This document shows, in pieces, positions 16,247 through 24,260 of a stretch of DNA of 38,688 bases. The position numbers were made by a program, and so were the translations under genes. The notes beneath the pieces were generated by a model, which saw only the letters and a list, made by a program, of their open reading frames with translations, was not told the origin of the DNA and searched no databases. The DNA comes from Candidatus Aenigmatarchaeota archaeon (lineage in GTDB: Archaea; Aenigmatarchaeota; Aenigmatarchaeia; JACPZZ01): contig JACPAF010000004.1 in assembly GCA_016180965.1 (NCBI GenBank), positions 1 to 38,688 on the forward strand. The letters are read 5' to 3'. Positions within the stretch are counted from its first letter, which is position 1. Every line of letters begins with the position of its first letter.

Positions 16247-17077
16247 ATGAAAATAAATCTGTTGTTGTTTGTGCAGTTGGCTGTGTTCGTTGTTTTAACT
16301 AATCCTGTTTCTGCACAGCTTGCATCCCAATCGTTTGAACGGATAAATTTTAGCGAGGATGATCTGACCGTTGCGAAGTTGGAGGTTGTTCAAACGACAT
16401 TTTCATCTCCCGGAATCCTTCCCAACCATCCTTTGTATTTTTTGAAAAGAGGATTTGAAAACGTCCAGGTATTTTTTGAGTTTGACAAGGAAAAGAAGGC
16501 TAAATTGCACCAGGAGTTTGCAAAATCCAGGCTGGCTGAAGCGAAAAAACTTTTTGACGATAACAATACGGATTATGCCAGGGTGGCGTTGGAAGATTTT
16601 GATGCCGAGCTGAACATATCCGCGGATTTGTACAACTCGATTGGAAATAATGTTTCCGATTCAACAAGGAATAGAGAAGATTTCGCTGCACAAAGCGGGA
16701 TTGCACTTGAAATCATGCTGAATAAAATGCCGGAGCACGATAAGCCTGCCATAGAAAGGATTTTGGACAAATCTTTTGTGCGTAAAGCCGGGTCTAATGA
16801 TATCAGAAAAAATAAAACCGAGCAGATCGATGAAGATACCAAGAAGAAAGATTCCGAAAAAGGAAAAATTAGACCGGATAATTCCGCAGTTCATATAACC
16901 GCGGATTCCGGCGACGAATTCCAGTCTAAGATAATAGTTAACGAAAATTCAAAAACACTCGCCCGTGAAGTTGTAGGCTCCATGGACAACGGCATGCCAA
17001 TTTCCACTTCAAACGTTCCGGTTGTGAATGTGGGCAACAATGATAAAGTTGATGCAGTAAAAATTAAAGCTTTGTGA
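16247..17077 (+). CDS. Exported DUF5667 protein
   Basis: The protein has 276 residues. A signal peptide spans about 1-23 (cleavage near VSAQ). The segment GILPNHPLYFLKRGFENVQVFFEFDKEKKAKLH (about 53-85) is the hallmark of DUF5667, followed by helices rich in Lys/Glu (KSRLAEAKKLFDD). The C-terminal third is low-complexity and charged. A GGAG element precedes ATG 16247. The family is widespread in archaeal and candidate-phylum genomes; its function is unknown. It is probably part of the envelope set headed by the membrane-bound regulator at 14374. Confidence 0.78.
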   Translation: MKINLLLFVQLAVFVVLTNPVSAQLASQSFERINFSEDDLTVAKLEVVQTTFSSPGILPNHPLYFLKRGFENVQVFFEFDKEKKAKLHQEFAKSRLAEAKKLFDDNNTDYARVALEDFDAELNISADLYNSIGNNVSDSTRNREDFAAQSGIALEIMLNKMPEHDKPAIERILDKSFVRKAGSNDIRKNKTEQIDEDTKKKDSEKGKIRPDNSAVHITADSGDEFQSKIIVNENSKTLAREVVGSMDNGMPISTSNVPVVNVGNNDKVDAVKIKAL

Positions 17078-17082
17078 ATCGT

Positions 17083-18189
17083 TTAAAATTTAAGTTCTGC
17101 GTGCTGCATCTTTAACGAGTCCGCGACTTCTTTATTCACGAGCGTCCCTTTATGCGTGTTGATGCCTTTTTTTATCGGTTCGTTTTTTGTTGCTGCAGAT
17201 TCGATTCCGTGTTTAGCTATGGTGAGCAGGTAAGGCAGAGTTGCGTTGGTTAAGGCCATAGTCGACGTGTTTGGAACAGCGCCGGGCATGTTTGTCACGC
17301 AGTAATGTATCACGCCTTCGTCTATGTAAATTGGGTTCTGATGTGATGTCGGCCGGGAGGTTTCGATGCAACCGCCTTGGTCTATCGCAACGTCAACGAT
17401 GACAGATCCGGGTTTCATTTTACTTACCATGCCTCTTGTTACAAGTTTCGGCGCGCTTAGTCCTGTTATGTAAACACAGCCGATTAAAAGGTCTGTTTCA
17501 GCTACGGCTTTTTCTATGTTGTATGAATTTGAAAATAACGTCTTGATCCTTCCCGTAAACGTGTCGTCTATCATCCTTAATTGGGCCGGATTCCTGCCAA
17601 TGATTGTAACATCAGCGCCCGCGCCCATTGCGATTTTTGCGGCGTTTATACCGACAACACCGGTTCCTATAATTGTAACTTTTGCGGGTAATACACCGGG
17701 CACTCCGGATAATAATTTGCCGAATCCGCCGTTTGTTTTTTCCAGGTAATGCATTCCTATTTGTACGGACATGCGTCCGGCGACTTCGCTCATTGGAGCA
17801 AGCAACGGGGTTGAACCGTCGGCAAGTTCAATTGTTTCGTAAGCTACTCCCGTAACTTTCCGCTCGAGAAGCATTTTAACCACTTCAGGCTCCGCTGCCA
17901 GATGTAAGTATGTAAATAAAACCTGGTTTTCTTTTAGGAGGCCGAACTCGGATTTTTGCGGCTCCTTAACCTTGATAATAATATCGGTTTTTGAGTAAAC
18001 TTCAGATGCGTTGTCTAAAATTTCCGCGCCTTGTTTTTCGTATTCGCTGTCCGGGAAACCGGAATTATTGCCGGCATTCTTTTCCACAAAAACTGTGTGG
18101 CCGTCCTTTACCAGTGCGTTAACGCCTTGCGGAGTCAATCCAACACGGTTCTCGCCGATTTTTATTTCCTTGACAGTCCCAATGATCAT
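17083..18189 (-). CDS. ald: Alanine dehydrogenase
   Basis: This 368-residue protein is collinear with alanine dehydrogenases, which interconvert alanine and pyruvate plus ammonia using NAD. Key family residues are at the expected numbers: R15 (ENRVGLTP), K75 (VKEP), H96 (TYLHLAAE) and D270 (DVAIDQGG). The NAD-binding glycine motif GTGVVG is at 175-180. The length is normal. The enzyme supports alanine catabolism or ammonium assimilation in the cytoplasm. It converges with the DUF5667 gene, leaving only five bases between stops, and is the last gene of a minus-strand run. Confidence 0.94.
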   Translation of the reverse strand: MIIGTVKEIKIGENRVGLTPQGVNALVKDGHTVFVEKNAGNNSGFPDSEYEKQGAEILDNASEVYSKTDIIIKVKEPQKSEFGLLKENQVLFTYLHLAAEPEVVKMLLERKVTGVAYETIELADGSTPLLAPMSEVAGRMSVQIGMHYLEKTNGGFGKLLSGVPGVLPAKVTIIGTGVVGINAAKIAMGAGADVTIIGRNPAQLRMIDDTFTGRIKTLFSNSYNIEKAVAETDLLIGCVYITGLSAPKLVTRGMVSKMKPGSVIVDVAIDQGGCIETSRPTSHQNPIYIDEGVIHYCVTNMPGAVPNTSTMALTNATLPYLLTIAKHGIESAATKNEPIKKGINTHKGTLVNKEVADSLKMQHAELKF

Positions 18190-18241
18190 TTTTTCACTCA
18201 GATGATTTGAATGTTTAGTTTTAAATAAACTGTTTTTTTGT

Positions 18242-18508
18242 TCAGGAAACGTCCAAGTGGGTTTCGTACATGAATGCGGCCGGTTTATGGACTTTCCTGA
18301 GTTGGGAAATGACTTTTCTGGAAATCTCCTTTGAAGTAACGCGTTTACGCTTGCGAACCCATTTTTTAATTTCCTTGCTGACGTTTGAAGCGATTATTTC
18401 GCAGCCGTTTTCATGCAAACCGCATGTCATACATGCTGCGTAGCATGAAGCATAGATTTTACGCTCATCAAATTTTTCCACGTGACCTTTCCTTTTAACT
18501 ACGTACAT
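18242..18508 (-). CDS. Stand-alone ATP-cone protein
   Basis: The protein has 88 residues, nearly all forming one ATP-cone domain: VVKRKGHVEKFDERKIYASCYAACMTCGL, the alpha-helical middle, and VTSKEISRKVISQLRKVHKPAAFMY. The ATP-cone senses ATP/dATP in ribonucleotide reductases and NrdR. Here neither a reductase nor an NrdR zinc ribbon is attached. Three cysteines in CYAACMTC are notable. It sits 10 bases after the CcdA-like gene, on the same transcript. A nucleotide-sensing regulator is plausible. Confidence 0.78.
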   Translation of the reverse strand: MYVVKRKGHVEKFDERKIYASCYAACMTCGLHENGCEIIASNVSKEIKKWVRKRKRVTSKEISRKVISQLRKVHKPAAFMYETHLDVS

Positions 18509-18518
18509 ATTCTCTCCT

Positions 18519-19220
18519 TTATGCGAAATTTATTGTGCCGTTTGCTATCAGCATAAGCAGCCAGCCCAGCGAAACGAGCAACAGGCCCATGGCCAATCTC
18601 ATGTATGCGCGGTTTTTATGCTTCCATTCTTTTATGGCGTGCAGGCTTGTGCCGAAGTAAACCATTGTAAGTATGACAAGCAGCGGAAACACGAATATGA
18701 GATTGTACAATACGAGGAGCAAGAACGCGGTGAAATTGAAATTTTGCGATAACAATAAAGTGACAGCAAGATAAGGTCCGCCGGTGCACGGAAGCTCAAC
18801 AGCCGCGACGAAGGCGCCAAGCATTATTATGCCGGGCGTGCTCATATTTTTCGTGTATTCATGTATCTGTTTTACGCGTTTTTCTGGGATCGCCAGGGAT
18901 ATGCCGCGCCCGTACCAGAAGAAATCCTTTATTTCCACGATCCCTGCCAACACGATCAATGTCCCAACTGCAATGGAGATGTATTCGGCAATTGAAATGG
19001 GTATGCGCTGCAGAAATGCGATCAAGCCAAGGCCAGCCAACAGGTAAGTGACAAATATTGCGGTTATGTAGAGCAGCCCTATCCTGAACATCCTGCTTTT
19101 TTTTGTGACTGTAACAGACATCAGCAGAATAAAAACGCCAATCGCGCAAGGATTTATGGAATCGATTACGGCTGCGCCTAATACTGTTCCTATCGCAGGC
19201 AGGGAAGCTTCGACAGCCAT
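18519..19220 (-). CDS. CcdA/DsbD-like transmembrane thiol carrier
   Basis: The protein has 233 residues with six hydrophobic helices. The two conserved cysteines of CcdA proteins are present, C25 in SINPCAIG and C145 in ELPCTGGPY, each followed by the typical small residues. CcdA/DsbD proteins carry reducing power from cytoplasmic thioredoxin across the membrane to exported proteins. Its start overlaps the stop of the upstream His-rich membrane protein (TAATG), indicating translational coupling, so that protein is the likely redox or metal partner. Confidence 0.88.
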   Translation of the reverse strand: MAVEASLPAIGTVLGAAVIDSINPCAIGVFILLMSVTVTKKSRMFRIGLLYITAIFVTYLLAGLGLIAFLQRIPISIAEYISIAVGTLIVLAGIVEIKDFFWYGRGISLAIPEKRVKQIHEYTKNMSTPGIIMLGAFVAAVELPCTGGPYLAVTLLLSQNFNFTAFLLLVLYNLIFVFPLLVILTMVYFGTSLHAIKEWKHKNRAYMRLAMGLLLVSLGWLLMLIANGTINFA

Positions 19221-19990
19221 TAAGGCGCCTCCGAGAATTTTGGATTTATCTTGTCAAGAGGTTTTTCAGAAAAAACTATTTTTATAGTGTCGCCGGGCGG
19301 GATGTTGAAATAGGGGCTTATTATGTACTCGTCCATCGTTTTCTCAAGCTTACCGTTCACGAACATGTACAGCCATCCCATTTTACCGTTGCAATCGTAA
19401 CCGTTGAACCATTTCTTGACGCCTTCTGTTGTCGGCATTGTTATTGAATCCGAGTTAAACTCGCCGCCAACCGAGTGGAAGAATTCACCCAGTTCTATGT
19501 CTTTCATATCCATCACAACGCCTTCGATATGCATGCGGTCGTCGTCGTGAAGGTGCATCAAAGATTCGCCCACTTTGTTGTCCCAGCCGGTTGAATGAAC
19601 GAAATGGTATTTGTTGCCGCAGGCCCACACCTCCATGTCGGCGTGCCAGTGAACCGGTCCCTTCGTCGCGGATGCTGTGTTAAGCGCCAGCGTAACACCG
19701 ACCAGATACAGGGTCGCGAAGATTATCGGAACAGTTATTAGGATAAATATTATTTTTTTGTGCTTATTCTGGAAACTTTTTTTGAATATGAGAGAAAGCG
19801 TTACGAAAAACGCAACAACCGCCGAGGATAACAGAACGATTTTTACAGGGTCTGGTATGCCTAGGGCGGATTCTATCGCAGTCTGTCCCGAGCCTGCAGC
19901 CGGCTCAATTGTGTGGGCCAATGAGACCGCGGATAGCAATATTACTACAAATATTGCGGTTGCAGGTGTCGTTAGTTTCATCCGGGACAT
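19220..19990 (-). CDS. Membrane protein with His/Cys-rich extracytoplasmic domain
   Basis: The protein has 256 residues from ATG 19990; ATG 19981 is also possible and TTG 20008 is unlikely. There are three hydrophobic segments: a signal-like N-terminus and two helices at about 50-70 and 82-105. The rest is a soluble domain with candidate metal or redox ligands: HWHADMEVWACG, KYHFVHSTG, MHLHDDDRMHIEG and a second Cys in GYDCNG. The domain is presumably outside the membrane. The coupled CcdA-like gene suggests its two cysteines are kept reduced or form a disulfide. I do not recognise a named family. Confidence 0.75.
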   Translation of the reverse strand: MSRMKLTTPATAIFVVILLSAVSLAHTIEPAAGSGQTAIESALGIPDPVKIVLLSSAVVAFFVTLSLIFKKSFQNKHKKIIFILITVPIIFATLYLVGVTLALNTASATKGPVHWHADMEVWACGNKYHFVHSTGWDNKVGESLMHLHDDDRMHIEGVVMDMKDIELGEFFHSVGGEFNSDSITMPTTEGVKKWFNGYDCNGKMGWLYMFVNGKLEKTMDEYIISPYFNIPPGDTIKIVFSEKPLDKINPKFSEAP

Positions 19991-20106
19991 CCTTAGCAGA
20001 ATTCGCAAGCGTTCTTGCTCCTGAAGACTTTTCCCTTGTGCTTGTGAGGGTTCGCGGCCATAATTTATACCTTATTTATTATTTGTTCAATATCACTTTT
20101 ATTGTT

Positions 20107-20973
20107 ATGCCAGTAAATGCCGGATATGATTACTTTGCTGCACAGAAGAAATACCAAGAAGCCAAAACATTGGACGAGAAAATACGCGCTCTAGAAGAGC
20201 TTATCAAAGTATCGCCTGGCCATAAGGGGGCTGAGAATGTGTTGGCCCAGCTAAAAACCAAGCTTTCCAAATTGAAGTCTCAGAAAGTAGCGGCAAAAAA
20301 GAAATCGGGCGGGCGCGTTACCGCAGTGCCTAAAACGGGCGCTGCACAGGTCTGCATTGTCGGCTTTGCGAATGCGGGCAAGTCTGAACTTCTGAAGGCG
20401 CTGACAGGAGTCGGAGAGCCGTCGCCTATGCCGTACTCGACAAAATCGCCGCGCGTCGGCATGATGCTATTCGAGGATGTCCAGATACAGGCTGTTGAGA
20501 TACCGTCGAGCATGGAACCGGAATTTTTGTCGATCGCGCACAATTCTGAATTGGTCATTTTTTTGTACGATGCTTCAAGACCCGAGGATGTTGACGGGTT
20601 GATGGAGATGGCGGAGAAAGAGGAATTAAAAAATATTTTGTGGGTGGCTAACACGATTTCTGCGAAAAGGGCTGTCGGGTTTGCGGTTAATGCGTCGACC
20701 GGCGATAATATCGACGAATTAAAAAGAATGATATGGCAGCGGTTAAAGCTTGTGCGCATCTATACAAAAATAGCCGGCAAGAAGGCTGAGACGAAACCTA
20801 TGACGATGCCCAAAGGATCTATGGTACGCGACGTCGCGAGGGATGTGCACAAAGACTTTTTAAAAAATTTCAAGTTCGCCAGGGTTTGGGGCTCTGCGAA
20901 ATTTCCTGGCGCCCGGGTCGGGTTGGACCATGTTGTCAAGGACAAGGACATAATAGAAATCCATGTGGGCTGA
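20107..20973 (+). CDS. DRG/Obg-related GTPase with TGS domain, degenerate G motifs
   Basis: The protein has 288 residues from ATG 20107; a TATA-like TTATTTATT about 28 bases upstream supports this start. Residues 1-75 are helical and Lys-rich. The G domain follows with G1 GFANAGKS. The G3 DxxG position reads EIPSSM and the G4 NKxD position reads ANTIS, so specific GTP binding or hydrolysis may be weak. The C-terminal 75 residues form a clear TGS domain (RIYTKIAGKK, DFLKNFKFARVWG, RVGLDHVV), as in DRG proteins, which act with ribosomes. It overlaps the DUF192 gene by 11 bases. Confidence 0.85.
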   Translation: MPVNAGYDYFAAQKKYQEAKTLDEKIRALEELIKVSPGHKGAENVLAQLKTKLSKLKSQKVAAKKKSGGRVTAVPKTGAAQVCIVGFANAGKSELLKALTGVGEPSPMPYSTKSPRVGMMLFEDVQIQAVEIPSSMEPEFLSIAHNSELVIFLYDASRPEDVDGLMEMAEKEELKNILWVANTISAKRAVGFAVNASTGDNIDELKRMIWQRLKLVRIYTKIAGKKAETKPMTMPKGSMVRDVARDVHKDFLKNFKFARVWGSAKFPGARVGLDHVVKDKDIIEIHVG

Positions 20974-21418
20974 TAAGTTGAAGCGCGGGTTTTTGATAGT
21001 TGCGGCATTGGTTTTACTGTTATTCGTGGCTGGCATAAAACCGTCGAATGAGAAAATTATTTATTTTTCGTCTGGCGGAAAAAACGTGACGCTTCTGGTT
21101 ACGGTCGCCGATATCGAAGAGACACGCGCGAAGGGGCTGATGTTTGTTAAAACACTGGGCGAAAACGAGGGCATGCTGTTTGTTTTCCCGGATGAATCTG
21201 TTCATACGTTCTGGATGAAAAACACGCCGATATCGTTGGATATGGTTTTCGTAGCATCTAATGGAACTGTGGTGGGGTTAATTGAAGGCGCAACACCTTG
21301 CGAAAAGGATCCTTGCGAAACCTATTCAGTCGACGCGGATTCGAAATACGTAGTCGAAGTTAATGCGGGTTTCGTGAAGAAAAATGAAATTTCTTTAGGT
21401 GCGATTCTATACCAGTGA
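20963..21418 (+). CDS. DUF192 exported protein
   Basis: The protein has 151 residues. An N-terminal anchor or signal helix spans about 8-24. The rest matches DUF192: ARGKGLMF-like ARAKGLMF (here TRAKGLMFVKTL), EGMLFVFP, TFWMKNTPISLDMVFV, and the end VVEVNAGFVKKNEISLG. DUF192 proteins are small beta proteins of unknown role, mostly exported or membrane-anchored. Two cysteines in TPCEKDPCE may form a disulfide. It overlaps the end of the GTPase gene, indicating co-translation. Confidence 0.87.
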   Translation: MWADKLKRGFLIVAALVLLLFVAGIKPSNEKIIYFSSGGKNVTLLVTVADIEETRAKGLMFVKTLGENEGMLFVFPDESVHTFWMKNTPISLDMVFVASNGTVVGLIEGATPCEKDPCETYSVDADSKYVVEVNAGFVKKNEISLGAILYQ

Positions 21419-21652
21419 ATGTTCGGGTTTGTTGCGTTGCCTGTACTTTGCCATCAGGTCTTCGACGTTGGTTTTTTCGCCCATGTCGCAAAGTTCGAGA
21501 TAGCAGGCGTATATAGAACGGCTCAGCATTTTCCTGTCGGCGGAAGGTTTGAATCCCATGACCTGGGGCGGGTGCATATCCTTGATGTCCCTTTCATACT
21601 GCAGCAGCCTTTCCATGGAGTTCAGATAAATTTCTTTCATACTCTTGCGCAT
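21407..21652 (-). CDS. Hypothetical 81-residue protein, paralogue of 23821-24087
   Basis: The protein is helical and charged, with no family recognised. Shared blocks with the broken copy at 23821-24087 include RLLQYERDIK, APQVM-like PPQVM, LSRSIYACYLELC and KYRQ. The family is therefore repeated locally, which suggests a lineage-specific gene. The 3' end overlaps the end of the DUF192 gene by 12 bases on the opposite strand. Confidence 0.65.
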   Translation of the reverse strand: MRKSMKEIYLNSMERLLQYERDIKDMHPPQVMGFKPSADRKMLSRSIYACYLELCDMGEKTNVEDLMAKYRQRNKPEHSLV

Positions 21653-21754
21653 TCTGATGTCCTATTCATCAACCATATTTTTAATCTGGCTTTATCGTAT
21701 TTAACGGGATTGGTTGAATCAAAAGAATTTAAACCTGCCGATCCACGGGAAATT

Positions 21755-22150
21755 ATGCGCAACGACTACAATAAACTCGACGATTTGCCCAGTGATGTTA
21801 TCGGAGATTACATCAATAGCGTTGCTATTCTGGCCTTTTTAGAGGAGCGAAATGCGCCTACATTTCTGATTGACGGTCGTAGAAAGATGGTTGAATACAG
21901 GCGCGAAAGACTTTTGGAAGAAGTAAGTAGAAAGGAAATTGTACTGGAGCCTAATTTGTTGTACAGATATTTGTTGGATAAGGGAATCAAAAGATACCGC
22001 GAAGAGCAGGAGAAATACAAAAAGACAGTTCATAATGTCGAGTATCCGGAAGACCCTATTGAGGCGGTCAATATAGACGACGCTATTTTTGACGAGGAGC
22101 GCTTTCGTTTGATGGTTGAGAAAGGTTTGACGGGGCAGTTGGACCTGTAA
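21755..22150 (+). CDS. Hypothetical 131-residue cytoplasmic protein
   Basis: The start is ATG 21755, about 24 bases after a TATA-like AATTTAAAC, so the transcript is probably leaderless; the longer open frame upstream is not coding. The protein is mostly helical, rich in Glu, Arg and Lys (RRERLLEEVSRKE, YREEQEKYKK), with no signal or membrane segment. The C-terminal third is acidic. I do not recognise a family. It is followed by the CBS-domain gene after 33 bases, possibly on the same mRNA. Confidence 0.7.
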   Translation: MRNDYNKLDDLPSDVIGDYINSVAILAFLEERNAPTFLIDGRRKMVEYRRERLLEEVSRKEIVLEPNLLYRYLLDKGIKRYREEQEKYKKTVHNVEYPEDPIEAVNIDDAIFDEERFRLMVEKGLTGQLDL

Positions 22151-22183
22151 TTATTATTTAAGACAGTGTGCGGAAAAGGATTC

Positions 22184-22795
22184 ATGGAAAATATTACAGT
22201 GCGAAACATAATGTCTACCAGGGTCGCTACCATAGGGATCGACCAAAGCGTTATGGAAGCATCACAAATAATGGACCGTGATAAGGTTAATTGCCTTGTC
22301 GTAATGGGCGGGCGAAGCGCAGTCGGGATTATATCGGATTCCGATATAACTAGATATGTTGTGAGCAAGGGGTTGGACCCGAAGCAAACCAAGGTTATCG
22401 AAATAATGTCCTCGCCCCTGGTTTTCGTCAATCCCAATGATGGCGTTGAGAAAGCTTCGGAAATTCTTATCAATCATAAAATAAACAAACTGGTAGTTAT
22501 TGAAAATGGAAATCTTGTGGGAATAATAACGGATTCGGACATTTCCAATATCAAGCCCGCGGTTAAACAAGTTAAACCGGCTTCCCCCGGCATGGACATT
22601 TCATTCATGGAAGGCATGAACAAACGACCGGACTGGGACCGCGGATCGGGTTTCTGTGACAATTGCGGACATCACGAAGATGATTTGGTAAATTCTGGTG
22701 AAGAGAAATTGTGCAGGAGTTGTCTTGATAAAAAAAGGCAGGCCGGTCCGTATTGGGTTAGTAAAAAAAGACCGGGAAGTTCGTTTACCGGTTGA
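22184..22795 (+). CDS. CBS-pair protein with C-terminal zinc ribbon
   Basis: The protein has 203 residues from ATG 22184, with an AAAAGGA ribosome-binding element just before; the upstream GTG at 22166 is less likely. Two CBS motifs span about 1-58 (VRNIMSTRVATIG to VVMGGRSAVGIISDSDI) and 66-125 (VIEIMSSPLVFVN to GNLVGIITDSDI). The C-terminus carries a four-Cys zinc site (CDNCGHHEDD and CRSCLDKK). CBS pairs bind adenosyl nucleotides and regulate partner activities. The zinc ribbon suggests contact with RNA or protein. No partner is adjacent. Confidence 0.9.
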   Translation: MENITVRNIMSTRVATIGIDQSVMEASQIMDRDKVNCLVVMGGRSAVGIISDSDITRYVVSKGLDPKQTKVIEIMSSPLVFVNPNDGVEKASEILINHKINKLVVIENGNLVGIITDSDISNIKPAVKQVKPASPGMDISFMEGMNKRPDWDRGSGFCDNCGHHEDDLVNSGEEKLCRSCLDKKRQAGPYWVSKKRPGSSFTG

Positions 22796-22852
22796 TTGCC
22801 GCCTTGTTGAAGGCCATGTCGGGTTTATATAATTTTTTCAAGGATAGGTTTT

Positions 22853-23818
22853 ATGCTATTGTCAAGCGAGCGTGATCTTGGTTTTTTTGTTTTCCGTGGG
22901 TTGCATTCCATTTCTGGGCCGCTGCAACTTGTAAGAGGCGGTGAAACTTACAGAATAAGAAAAGTTTTAGGATACCGCGGAATAAGGGCTGATGTAAGGA
23001 GCAATTTGCCTGCCGTAATAGAATACAGGGTAGAGAGCGGTTTTTCCGGACAGGGTTATGACGGCCTTGAATCGAGGACAAGGCGGTTTTTGGATGCGTG
23101 GCACCAAAGATACAGAAACGCTTCAAGTCATTCCAACAAAGACGCGCAGGAGGACGCGGAATACAGCGCACTTGCTTCGGGTTTTTTATATAGCGGTATT
23201 CTTGGCAGTTCGGTAGCAGTGCCTTTAGACATGGTTGCGAATGCGAGGGACAATGCGGTAGCTGACGGAATCACGCGATTCGCAGTCGCGACCGGGGAAT
23301 TTGTTTCTTATGCCGTGCCTTTTATCACCAGAAGAGACAAAGCATCAGCGTCAAGGGCGCTTGAATTTATCAAAGATTCCGGTATCGGCCTTTTCGCAGG
23401 GCCGGCGATGCAGATTGCAGGTTATTTCGCCGGGTTGAATGATGTTGATTGGTACAGGGGCCTTACTGTTTCTATGTACAGCAACGGCAACAATTGGGCT
23501 GCGATAACCGGGAGGTTTGCGAGGGATATCAGGCACGAAGGCCTGGTGAAAGGAGTTAAAACTTATTTCAATGACGCATTTCCCGTGGCGAATCTTGCGG
23601 TGATGGCAGGCGACACATTGTGGGGCGGTGTTATCAGGCCTGGGATCGGGTTCGAAACAACGTCCAATACGGCTGCGATGGGCGAGTCCATGATACTCAG
23701 CAGCGATTGCACGCGGGCAGCGGGCCTGGCAATGGTAATTAAACGCATCGCGGACAGGAAACTTAATACACTTGTGAGCAGAAAGTTTCTCGACAAGCTT
23801 TATGCGGATACAGAATGA
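22853..23818 (+). CDS. Orphan 321-residue protein
   Basis: I do not recognise a family. The N-terminal 80 residues are a basic, strand-rich segment (YRIRKVLGYRGIRADVR). Residues about 100-230 alternate small residues and hydrophobic stretches (ALASGFLYSGILGSSVAV, FAVATGEFVSYAVPF, IGLFAGPAMQIAGYFAG) that could be short amphipathic or membrane helices. The C-terminal part is helical with several Met and Gly. A stop follows at once, next to the broken paralogue on the other strand. Codon use looks like the neighbours. Confidence 0.7.
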   Translation: MLLSSERDLGFFVFRGLHSISGPLQLVRGGETYRIRKVLGYRGIRADVRSNLPAVIEYRVESGFSGQGYDGLESRTRRFLDAWHQRYRNASSHSNKDAQEDAEYSALASGFLYSGILGSSVAVPLDMVANARDNAVADGITRFAVATGEFVSYAVPFITRRDKASASRALEFIKDSGIGLFAGPAMQIAGYFAGLNDVDWYRGLTVSMYSNGNNWAAITGRFARDIRHEGLVKGVKTYFNDAFPVANLAVMAGDTLWGGVIRPGIGFETTSNTAAMGESMILSSDCTRAAGLAMVIKRIADRKLNTLVSRKFLDKLYADTE

Positions 23819-23820
23819 TT

Positions 23821-24087
23821 TTAACTTAACGAAGGCACGAGCGTTTTGCCTTGCCTGTATTTTGTTATCGTTGCGTCTGCTTCTTTCCTTTCTCCTATTG
23901 AACAAAGATCTTCGTAAAGGCCGAATATGCCGCGGCTCAGTACCTTTGTTTGTATAGCGCTTTTGTAGTCCATGATTTGAGGAGCGTTTGATCGTTTGAT
24001 ATCCTGCTCTTATTTCAACAGCCTGTCAAGAGAACTAACATACACGGCTTTCATGCACGGGCGCATTTTTTCGTCAACGTTTTCCAT
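23821..24087 (-). pseudogene. Broken paralogue of the 81-residue protein (in-frame TAA)
   Basis: From ATG 24087 the frame reads 25 residues (ending SSLDRLLK), then TAA at 24010-24012, then continues open for 62 more codons (EQDIKRSNAPQIMDY, LSRGIFGLYEDLC, ITKYRQGK) to TAA 23821. The intact copy at 21407-21652 has Tyr at the stop position (RLLQYERDIK), so a single change of TAT or TAC to TAA explains it. Aside from this, the copy is full length with no frameshift, so the inactivation is recent or the base call is wrong. Confidence 0.75.
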
Positions 24088-24147
24088 AATAATTTCTATT
24101 AGTTGGAATTGTATTTAATTCGCGTGGTCAAATTTTACAAACACGTC

Positions 24148-24199
24148 ACTTTAGCTACAAAACGCAGACTTTAGCTACAAAATCGACTTTTTCTACAAG
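24148..24199 (+). repeat. Three tandem ~20-bp iterons upstream of a TATA box
   Basis: ACTTTAGCTACAAAA occurs at 24148-24162 and 24168-24182, exactly 20 bases apart. A variant ACTTTTTCTACAAG follows at 24186-24199. A weaker relation, AATTTTACAAAC, lies at 24131. Tandem copies with two-turn spacing before a promoter are typical of binding sites for a cooperative regulator. Confidence 0.75.
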
Positions 24200-24202
24200 C
24201 CC

Positions 24203-24213
24203 GGGGGGGGGGG
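24203..24213 (+). repeat. 11-base G tract in promoter spacer
   Basis: An uninterrupted run of 11 G lies between the iterons and the TATA element TTTATATAC (about 24220-24228). Such tracts slip readily in replication. Here any change would alter the distance between the iterons and the TATA/BRE region. Confidence 0.85.
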
Positions 24214-24219
24214 CGTAAC

Positions 24220-24260
24220 TTTATATACAAGGTATGATATAGTAGGATATAGTGAGATAA
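24220..24260 (+). promoter_or_regulatory. Strong archaeal TATA promoter
   Basis: CTTTATATAC at about 24219-24228 is nearly identical to the element before the pilin gene at 38557 (CTTTATATACC). The expected transcript start is about 24248-24254, six or more bases before ATG 24260. It drives either the 80-codon frame or a structured RNA through 24260-24650. Confidence 0.65.

Noticed and set aside
19909-20106. N-terminal extension of the TGS GTPase frame
   Set aside because: No homology to the family, crosses the start region of the divergent gene, and a TATA box supports ATG 20107.
24010-24012. In-frame TAA as a recoded amino acid
   Set aside because: Recoding is known for TGA and TAG, not for TAA, and no recoding signal is visible; a mutation or read error is simpler.
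24121-24199. CRISPR array
   Set aside because: Only two exact 15-base repeats with 5-base gaps; far too short for repeat-spacer units.
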